From: an uncultured Bacteroides sp.
Lineage (GTDB): Bacteria; Bacteroidota; Bacteroidia; Bacteroidales; Bacteroidaceae
NCBI RefSeq assembly: GCF_910578895.1
Contig: NZ_CAJTSC010000008.1
Span: 19,219 to 83,218 of the forward strand
Reading direction: 5' to 3'
DNA length: 64,000 nucleotides
Shown: piece after piece, positions 52,024 through 59,083 of the stretch
How the letters are laid out: each line of letters opens with the position of its first letter
Position numbering within the stretch: the stretch's first letter is position 1
Made by a program: the position numbers and the translations under genes
The notes under the pieces: generated by a model
What the model saw: only the letters and a program-made list of their open reading frames with translations
What the model was told of the DNA's origin: nothing
The model's database searches: none

Positions 52024-52761
52024 TTATAAATAGAAAGCAATCCCCATTCCGATGGAGAATATGTTGATTCTGAAATTGATGGAGCTGGAAGATTGGTTGG
52101 CGATGTGTATCTGGTCGGTTACCTGGCGGGTATGGCCGTAGTTGAGGCCCAATACGCCTACGTTCACTTCTACTGCCGTATAGTTGTTGATGAAGGCAAC
52201 CATTCCCGGCGCCACTCCCAGCTCCACGCCGAACTTCTTGCTGAACGTACCCGTCAGGTCGTCTCCTTTGCCGTTGACGAACTTGGACTGTCCGCCTTCG
52301 AACATCAACTGGGTTTCGGCAAACAGTGCGAACCGTTTGCTGCTTCCCAGGCTGATGTAGTTTCTGAACATCGCCATACCGGAATAGCTGTGGCTCAATG
52401 AATATACGTCATTTAGGTTGAAACTCAAATCTTCGCCCAACTCTAGGTCCATCCGGTTTATTTTGCTCAGCGAGCGCTTATAGCCGAAGCGTCCTCCCGC
52501 CGCTATGTTCTCTGCAAAGGCATAGCAGAGCAGGGGGCTGATTTTGAATGTATAGTCTTCTCCCGATACGGACTCTATGATAAGGAAGTTGTAGTCTTTC
52601 TGTTCGGACTGTGAATAGGAAATTGAACTACCCACGATCCATTGGCCTTTGGGTATGAACTTTTGCATGGTTATGTTCCTCATCCCCTGCGCACTCGCGT
52701 TTGCGGCAATGCTATAAAGCAGGCAGATGAGGAGCATAAATCTTGTTACGGTGTTATTCAT
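52024..52761 (-). CDS. Outer-membrane beta-barrel protein, paralogue 2 of the PCMD operon
   Basis: 245 residues with signal peptide (LLICLLYSIAANASAQ). Matching segments to the paralogue: QWIVGSSISYSQSEQKDYNFL, FKISPLLCYAFAENIAAGGRFGYK, LELGEDLSFNL, YISLGSSKRFALFAETQLMFEGG, GVAPGMVAFINNYTAVEVNVGVLGLNYG, IFSIGMGIAFYL. Its start overlaps the end of the preceding PCMD gene by 8 bp. Two small barrels produced with surface lipoproteins could serve as anchors or export partners (inference). Confidence 0.75.
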   Translation of the reverse strand: MNNTVTRFMLLICLLYSIAANASAQGMRNITMQKFIPKGQWIVGSSISYSQSEQKDYNFLIIESVSGEDYTFKISPLLCYAFAENIAAGGRFGYKRSLSKINRMDLELGEDLSFNLNDVYSLSHSYSGMAMFRNYISLGSSKRFALFAETQLMFEGGQSKFVNGKGDDLTGTFSKKFGVELGVAPGMVAFINNYTAVEVNVGVLGLNYGHTRQVTDQIHIANQSSSSINFRINIFSIGMGIAFYL

Positions 52762-54970
52762 TGTCGTAAATCAGTTCTAAATCGTCTAACCATAGTGTGC
52801 TGCCGGTGCCTCCGGTAAAGTAGTCGCCATACCGGCTGGAGGTGGCAACCACCATGATGTATTTGGCTTTGCGTCTGGTGTCTCTGTACTTCAACTCTAT
52901 TTCGAAGGGTATCATCTCGCCGTCTTCCGGTGTTTGCGTAAAGATGATTTCCTCGTAGGCAATGACGTTTACGCCCGTCCTGTCGAAGAACTTTTTGGCG
53001 GAAGTGTCTACCAGGAACGGGACGTTGCTGTCGTCGGTGGCTTCTACAGGCCAGTCGCCGATAGCTACATAGAGGTATCCGGTGTCCGGTTCCCCTTTGC
53101 TCACATAGTCCAATTCGGAATAGTTGATGGTGGAGGAGGTGTATTTGAAGTATCCTTTCAGCTTGTTGGGGCGTGCGGCATGCGGACGACCGAAGCCGAT
53201 TTGCGCGCCGCTTGTTCCGTTGGTTTTTACATACCTGCCTACGAAAGCGTTGCCTGCGGCGAATTTTCCGATAGAGCCTAAGCCTACAAAGGCGGATGTC
53301 ATTTTGACGGAGCGTGTTCCCGTGCTTCCGGGAGCCGTTACCGATTCGTCGTATACGGTGACACTGGCATCGCTGGACAGGGTGGTCGACCCCCAGTTAC
53401 CGCTATCCCAATACATTTCATCGCCGTTGCCGTACAACAGCCACGGCTTGCCGGGTTTGGACCACTCTTCAAAGCCGCCGTTCTTTAACGGGATGGCACG
53501 TTCGGTGGTGAATGTATAGGTTGGCGATTCGTTTTCCTGCCCCGAACACCATGCACGGTATTCGTAAGTCGTGCCGGGAAGGAGTCCGGTTATCACTGTC
53601 GACATCCGGCTGGCGTTGTCTTCTTCGATAGCGGCAACTGCCTTGCTCCATTCGTCGTTGCTGCCTGCCACCCGGTATTCAAATCCCAGTTCTTTGCTTA
53701 CGGCTGCCTCGTATGCCGCTTGGTTTACGTTCGCTTTTACGGTGGCTTTGTGTGCCCATACGTCGTAGTCGTTTACCAGTTCGGTAGTGACGATGGCATC
53801 GGATACCAGGATGCGCAGATAGGCGGTACGGAACTTTCCTTTGGCATCCGTCGCCTTTATTTCGACTGAATAGTCGCCCCCTTTGTCTTCATCGTCTGTC
53901 TTTTCGGCAAAAGCTTTGAAGAAAGCGGCTTTGAAGGTCATCTTTACAATGGAGTTGGTGGTTGCTTCGTCATAATAATTGTCGAAAGCCACTTTGTCCT
54001 TGATGGTTTCCTTTACGTTGTCAGCCATTGTCAATACATCAATGGTCTCCGATTTCAGACCTACTTTGGTGGTAAATTCCGGGCAGGAGAGTGTCAGGCT
54101 CTTCAGTTCCGATGTGGTGAGCACAAACAGGTCCACGTCTTTGCCTTGGTCGTTAAGTGCAAAGTTCACGGGGTCGCTCAACGAATGGAAGGCGCCGTTC
54201 TCGTACCGTTCGATGCGGGGGGCTTGGCTGATGCCTTCATCATACACCTCCGGCATCGGTTCTTCGGCCACGTTGATGGTAATGACCATGCCGCCGTCCT
54301 GCGGGTCCAGTTCCTTGTAATCGAAAGTCAGCGTATATTTGGTGGATGCTTTTACATCCGTCAGCATTCCGGTTTTGGTGTGGGAGACATCGTCCGTGGT
54401 GACGGCCTCTATGTTCCAGTCCAGTTCGGTTTCTCCCGTGGGGAGCATGTAGTATCCGGTGAGGTGGGGCATGGCTTTGTCGAACACCAAAGAGCCTCTG
54501 GACATGGAGACGGTTACTTTGCCGTCCTTGAATTTGCGGGCGGCTTCTTCGGTGTAGGCAACCACTACCACCGTATTCTGCACATAGAGCGGCAGGGTGA
54601 TGGGAGTCGTTTCATTCCGTCTGATTTCAAACTGCTCCGAACCGCTGTAATACGGGGCGTCGAACGCTGCATCCACTTTGGTTCCGGCGGTGGCACTGAC
54701 CGTGTACATGCCTGTTACAAGTTCCATCCTTGCGGGCACGGCACTGACACCCGCGTATTCTCGCAGCAATTTGCCATCGCCATTCCGCAGTTTGATGATG
54801 CAACTGTTGTCCAATTCATCCTGTGTGGGCAAGGCGCGTACGGCGGCAGGAATGCTTGCACCTATCCGGACCGACAGGTCCAGTATCCCGCTGCCGCTCA
54901 AATCCTCTTTTGTACAGGAGGAAAGGCAGCACAGGGCGGATAACAGGATATATGAAAATCGTTTCTTCAT
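52754..54970 (-). CDS. DUF4493-PCMD surface lipoprotein
   Basis: 738 residues. Lipobox LSSC followed by TKEDL (acidic, as in Bacteroides surface-export signals). DUF4493-like domain (about 25-250: GILDLSVRIG...FDAPYYSGSEQFEIRRNETTPITLPLYVQNTVVVVAYTEEAARKF...TKYTLTFDYKELDP), a middle beta region with Ig/cadherin-like features (about 270-400), a fibronectin-III-like part (about 405-485: TYEYRAWCSGQENESPTYTFTTERA), and the PCMD domain (about 490-738: GGFEEWSKPGKPWLLYG, VGLGSIGKFAAGNAFVGRYV, GFGRPHAARPNKLKGYFKY, GDYFTGGTGSTLWLDDLELIYD). Its C-terminal half is a clear paralogue of the 49.6-kb gene. Confidence 0.83.
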   Translation of the reverse strand: MKKRFSYILLSALCCLSSCTKEDLSGSGILDLSVRIGASIPAAVRALPTQDELDNSCIIKLRNGDGKLLREYAGVSAVPARMELVTGMYTVSATAGTKVDAAFDAPYYSGSEQFEIRRNETTPITLPLYVQNTVVVVAYTEEAARKFKDGKVTVSMSRGSLVFDKAMPHLTGYYMLPTGETELDWNIEAVTTDDVSHTKTGMLTDVKASTKYTLTFDYKELDPQDGGMVITINVAEEPMPEVYDEGISQAPRIERYENGAFHSLSDPVNFALNDQGKDVDLFVLTTSELKSLTLSCPEFTTKVGLKSETIDVLTMADNVKETIKDKVAFDNYYDEATTNSIVKMTFKAAFFKAFAEKTDDEDKGGDYSVEIKATDAKGKFRTAYLRILVSDAIVTTELVNDYDVWAHKATVKANVNQAAYEAAVSKELGFEYRVAGSNDEWSKAVAAIEEDNASRMSTVITGLLPGTTYEYRAWCSGQENESPTYTFTTERAIPLKNGGFEEWSKPGKPWLLYGNGDEMYWDSGNWGSTTLSSDASVTVYDESVTAPGSTGTRSVKMTSAFVGLGSIGKFAAGNAFVGRYVKTNGTSGAQIGFGRPHAARPNKLKGYFKYTSSTINYSELDYVSKGEPDTGYLYVAIGDWPVEATDDSNVPFLVDTSAKKFFDRTGVNVIAYEEIIFTQTPEDGEMIPFEIELKYRDTRRKAKYIMVVATSSRYGDYFTGGTGSTLWLDDLELIYDNE

Positions 54971-54976
54971 GGTTCT

Positions 54977-56224
54977 TTATTTGCCTGTGATTAACGTCAA
55001 TACTTCTTCGGCAGCTACATTGTTCTGGTCTGTTGCCTTGATGATGAAGTTGTGCGTGCCGGCGCCCAATATGTTGAGCAAAGGAATGAAATTCGTGATG
55101 TTGAATTCCAATGATTTCTGCCCGATGACCTGATTGGAGACAGGGAATTTCAGCCCGTTCTCGCCCAACGCGTTTTCCAGTTCGCCGGGGTATGCAAGGT
55201 CGAAAGATTTCTTGAGGCCGACAGCCGCCAGTTCGTCTTCGGTAAGCACTTCGGAGTCGATGGTTACTTCCAGGTGTGCCAGGCGGTTGGAAGCGGTGAT
55301 GTCTACAATGCAGGTCATTACTCCGTCGGCAGGCACAGTCTGTGTTTCTTTGATGTTGAAGCCGCGTCCCACCACGGTCGGTTGGGTTTTGTCTTCCCCT
55401 TCACCGCCCTCTTCCTCTTCCGGTATGATTTCCTCTATCATGGCGATGTTATAGTGTTTGTCGATGCTGATTACGCTCAGGTCTACCGCCATCTTAAGGG
55501 ATACCAGACCGGAATCCTCGATGACATCGTCGCTTACGTTTTTCAGCGTGAAGTTGATGGTCACCGCCTTGCCGGATGTGGTGGAATAGGTCTTGGTGAA
55601 GTTTTCTTTGTAGTTGTCCACCGTTCCGTCGAACAATACGTACACCACAGTTATGTCTCCTTCCGTGGGGGCAAAGTAGACCGGATTGTTGATGGCTTCT
55701 TCGATGTCGGAGTACTCTTGCCTTTCTTGTCCCACCACTACGGTCACCGTAACGTCTGTTCCTAAGAACTTCTTGAGTGCCTCGTCAAAACTGATCATCA
55801 CCTTGATGTTCTTCATTTCGCAGACGATGGGAGTCACTTCCGTAACAACGCCGGGAATAATGCTGAATACCTCGGAAGTTCCCTCGAAGTAGGCTTTGGT
55901 GTCTTTGGGCTTTAGCTGGTGCGACATCACTTTGAGGTAGTACTTGCCGGATAGCACGGACACCAAGTCGGGCATCTCTTTATAAATCCATGACTCTACC
56001 AAAGTGTGGTCTTCCTTGTATAAGGATACGATGTACTCTTCCGTATTGGCGGCGGCACGCGTGTCCGGCGCTTCGGTGACCTGTACGTTTATGCAGTTCT
56101 TCAGATTTACGCTCACCATTTGAGGCTCGCCGTTTCCTGTGGCATATTCTACTTTCTCGCGGTCGCATCCCGTAAGTCCGGTGAGAACGGCGCATAAATA
56201 AAAGAGGTAGTATAGCTTTTTCAT
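54977..56224 (-). CDS. DUF4493-type surface lipoprotein without PCMD domain
   Basis: 415 residues. Lipobox LTGC followed by DREKVE. A DUF4493-like region (about 30-230; SLYKEDHTLVESWIYKEMPDLVSVLSGKYYLKVMS and FEGTSEVFSIIPGVVTEVTPIVCEMKNIKVMISFDEALKKFL), then an acidic linker (EEIIPEEEEGGEGEDKTQ, about 268-285) and a C-terminal beta domain (about 290-415) that ends in HNFIIKATDQNNVAAEEVLTLITGK. It resembles the first half of its neighbours but lacks the PCMD end, so it is a shorter partner in the set. Function unknown. Confidence 0.8.
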   Translation of the reverse strand: MKKLYYLFYLCAVLTGLTGCDREKVEYATGNGEPQMVSVNLKNCINVQVTEAPDTRAAANTEEYIVSLYKEDHTLVESWIYKEMPDLVSVLSGKYYLKVMSHQLKPKDTKAYFEGTSEVFSIIPGVVTEVTPIVCEMKNIKVMISFDEALKKFLGTDVTVTVVVGQERQEYSDIEEAINNPVYFAPTEGDITVVYVLFDGTVDNYKENFTKTYSTTSGKAVTINFTLKNVSDDVIEDSGLVSLKMAVDLSVISIDKHYNIAMIEEIIPEEEEGGEGEDKTQPTVVGRGFNIKETQTVPADGVMTCIVDITASNRLAHLEVTIDSEVLTEDELAAVGLKKSFDLAYPGELENALGENGLKFPVSNQVIGQKSLEFNITNFIPLLNILGAGTHNFIIKATDQNNVAAEEVLTLITGK

Positions 56225-56234
56225 ATTTATGTCT

Positions 56235-58892
56235 TTAATAGATTAATTCAATATCATCAATGTATAGCTCGGAGCCTGTTACGCAGGCTTGCGCTATACT
56301 GTTAGGATTGGTGACAAGAGGATTGTTAATGTCCTCTCCGCTTGTCAGCCACTCTTTTCCGCCTATGGAAGAACAGAACATGACACAGATGGTGTCGGGT
56401 TTTTCGCATCCGGCGGATGGATAGGGAATGTCGAGTGTCTTGGTCAACACGTTGTCCGTCTTCTCCAAATCCAGTTCTATAAATTCCTTATTGTCTCTCA
56501 GTATGCTCTTGGTTCCCTTTCGCAGCATAATCCTTACATATCCTTTGTCTTCCTGTGTACTTCCTACTCTCGCTTTGGGTATATATTTATATTTGAATTG
56601 CAGTCGGCTGGGACGGGTGTTGAAAGCATACCCTTCTGTAGGAATGTCCGTTCCATTTTCATAAGAATAACTACCTAAAAACAGTCTGCCGGCTGAACGA
56701 TTAAGTTCTATACCGGGAGAATTTAGTTTATCAAAACCGGGGAAACTCTCATAAGAGTTGGCACTCGAAATAGCAGTACCTATTCTTCCGATAGGACTTA
56801 TGGGAGTTCCATTATCATTCCAACTTACATTTTGTAACATAACGCAAGTACTTGTTAGAGTTGATTGGTTTGTTGAAGGGACAACGTACCATGTATTACT
56901 TGTTGCAGGAGAGGTAGGCATTGTCTTGCTATTGACAGTACACCAACCTTTTGGCTCTTTTATGTACAATGTTGTACTCTCGTATGTTTCTTTGGTTGTC
57001 CATGCACCATTTCCCCAAGAAAGTCCTCCTGTTCTTCGTGCCCAAGGTCCGCCCTTATTGATAGACTGTCCATCATAAGGTCCGGAAACCCATTCTCCTT
57101 CAAAGTCATGATTAGGCAACTGTTCAGGAACCTCGGTATCCAAATGATAAGTTACTTGATTGGTAACTTCGCCGCCTTCATTGCAAATACCTACGATGTC
57201 ATATCCTGTTCCGGGCTGTAGTTCCGTCCACAAATAAGTATTCTCCTTTTGAGTCGTTTCTATTTCCGAACCATTATAGGTAAGTTTCAAGTATTTCAAT
57301 ACGGCATTCAGTTTTTCTGGCGTATCCGCTGTTACCTGCATCGTTGCTTTGCGCGCCCAAATATCCGCCTCATCCGCCGTAATCGAGAACTCAGGAATAT
57401 AATAGCCCAAAGTCTGCTCTTCGGACACCTTGCTTCCGTATCTGGCGCGTATTGCCAGGTTTCTGTGCACTTCCGGCAATCCCTTTATCTTGGCGGTATG
57501 GTTCTTGATATCTTCCGCATTGTCGCTTACCCATTCGGTGGTGGCTTTTATCCATTCGCCCGCTTCATCCTTGTATTCAAAAACAACGTTGTTCACATCC
57601 TGCTCTCCGGTGTCGCCGGATGTCAGCAGGTTGACTTCCGCCTCGGCTTCGGTGCTGCCAATCATTACCGTTTTGGTTATGGCAGGAAGCGAGAACTGGT
57701 TGCTTTGCAAGGTCGTGGTAAAGGAGAGCTCTTTTTCCTGCACCACTCCCCGGTTGTCTACAGCGCGCAGGGTGAATGTGCTGGATTCATCGGTGCTGCC
57801 TGTACAAACCATGTTCATCACCAGCTGGGTGAAGTCTATCAGTGCCAGCCGCTCTATGTTGTCTTCCAGGCCGAGCAGGCGCAGGCCTTTGTCCACCACT
57901 TTCCGCTTCATGGCTATGGCGGCATCGGTGGTGGGCACAAGCTTCACCACACCGTCTATACCTATGGCCTCGGAGTTGAGATAAGGGGACTGTATGAGCA
58001 AGTCGCACTCTCTGATGCCCGCACGGGCATTCAGGGTGACTTTCATTGACGCCGGTTGCGAACCTTCGCGCAAGGTGATGTTGGTGCCGTCGTCAAAGCC
58101 TTGTGCGGTAAATTCCGGAGCCTTCAGGTTGAGCGAGGCGTCCGAGAGGTCGATTTGTACCTCTTCTTCGGATTGGACGGTATTGTAAGTGACAGACAAT
58201 GTGCCCCCGCCTGTGTTGCCATCGTTTACATCCACATGGATAATGTAATGCTGGCGTGGCTGTGTCTCATCGATTTCCATCAGCCTTAAGGTCTGGCTTA
58301 CTCCGTTTTGTTTTTTCATTTTAGCCTCTAATTGCAGGCTGCCCGGCATTAAATACACGGGGCGGCGTTCGTCTTTGGCGATGTCGATGGTAGTGCCGCT
58401 GCCCGAACGGACCTGCATGTCGAAAGTGGAGAAGTACGTCAACACTGCTTCGGAGCAGATTACGGTGAGTTGCACGTTGGCTATGTAGCAAGTGATTTCG
58501 GCAGACGTGTTTTGGTTCTCCAGTATCTGTATGCCTGTGCTCCCTTCGTAGTAGGGGGCATCGAACCCCTCTTGCTTTTCGTCTCCGTAATATGCCTTCA
58601 GCGTATAGTTGCCGATGGCTATTTTCTCTTCATCTTTGAAGTCTGCATACGAATCCCATTGCTTCACCTCGGCTTTTTCATCGGATAGTGACAGGGCGAA
58701 TGCCGAGACATCCGGAACGTTTCCGGCGCGGGTGGCGGGGGAATTGCCCATTTCTATCATGCTTGGGTCGGCGGACAGCCGTATGTTCATTGTGCCGTAG
58801 CCGGTGGAATGCTTTTCATCTTGTACGCACCCCGCGAACAGGATACAGAATGTGGCAAGCAAGGTCAGAGTAGTTGCTTTACGTTTGTCCAT
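56235..58892 (-). CDS. Large DUF4493-PCMD surface lipoprotein, first gene of the operon
   Basis: 885 residues. Signal/lipobox LLATFCILFAGC followed by VQDEK. DUF4493-like domain (about 30-245: YGTMNIRLSAD..., GFDAPYYEGSTGIQILENQNTSAEITCYIANVQLTVICSEAVL), a long beta-rich middle (about 250-590; two Ig-like repeats with KTVMIGSTEAEAEVNLLTSG and ARKATMQVTADTPEKLNAVLKY), and a divergent PCMD domain (about 600-885: PNHDFEGEWVSGPYDGQSINKGGPWARRTGG ... AGRLFLGSYSYENG, GYAFNTRPSRLQFKYKY, GSELYIDDIELIY). Followed by the five related genes at gaps of 26 bp or less. Probably a multi-domain surface protein or adhesin; no enzyme motif is seen. Confidence 0.82.
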   Translation of the reverse strand: MDKRKATTLTLLATFCILFAGCVQDEKHSTGYGTMNIRLSADPSMIEMGNSPATRAGNVPDVSAFALSLSDEKAEVKQWDSYADFKDEEKIAIGNYTLKAYYGDEKQEGFDAPYYEGSTGIQILENQNTSAEITCYIANVQLTVICSEAVLTYFSTFDMQVRSGSGTTIDIAKDERRPVYLMPGSLQLEAKMKKQNGVSQTLRLMEIDETQPRQHYIIHVDVNDGNTGGGTLSVTYNTVQSEEEVQIDLSDASLNLKAPEFTAQGFDDGTNITLREGSQPASMKVTLNARAGIRECDLLIQSPYLNSEAIGIDGVVKLVPTTDAAIAMKRKVVDKGLRLLGLEDNIERLALIDFTQLVMNMVCTGSTDESSTFTLRAVDNRGVVQEKELSFTTTLQSNQFSLPAITKTVMIGSTEAEAEVNLLTSGDTGEQDVNNVVFEYKDEAGEWIKATTEWVSDNAEDIKNHTAKIKGLPEVHRNLAIRARYGSKVSEEQTLGYYIPEFSITADEADIWARKATMQVTADTPEKLNAVLKYLKLTYNGSEIETTQKENTYLWTELQPGTGYDIVGICNEGGEVTNQVTYHLDTEVPEQLPNHDFEGEWVSGPYDGQSINKGGPWARRTGGLSWGNGAWTTKETYESTTLYIKEPKGWCTVNSKTMPTSPATSNTWYVVPSTNQSTLTSTCVMLQNVSWNDNGTPISPIGRIGTAISSANSYESFPGFDKLNSPGIELNRSAGRLFLGSYSYENGTDIPTEGYAFNTRPSRLQFKYKYIPKARVGSTQEDKGYVRIMLRKGTKSILRDNKEFIELDLEKTDNVLTKTLDIPYPSAGCEKPDTICVMFCSSIGGKEWLTSGEDINNPLVTNPNSIAQACVTGSELYIDDIELIY

Positions 58893-58943
58893 TGGCAGTG
58901 TTTAATTTATGTTTTTTTACCTGTTGACATTCGAAACTGACTG

Positions 58944-58951
58944 CAAAAATA
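58944..58951 (-). promoter_or_regulatory. -7 promoter element of the DUF4493/PCMD operon
   Basis: Minus strand TATTTTTG, 52 bp upstream of the 885-residue gene; no clear -33 element. It would drive all six genes, since no other promoter element stands out between them. Confidence 0.5.
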
Positions 58952-59083
58952 TGTTTTTTTGACGATAAAATAGGGTTATAATGAGCAATTTAACAGTATA
59001 AAATGAAAAATGGAACATGATTTGTTCCATTTTCCTGTAAAAAGGCTTATTGTATGTATGCTTCTCTTAAGGGTATCCAAGTG

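Noticed and set aside
49572..58892. Polysaccharide utilisation locus (PUL)
   Set aside because: Surface lipoproteins are present, but there is no SusC/SusD pair, glycoside hydrolase, lyase, or hybrid two-component/ECF regulator next to them.
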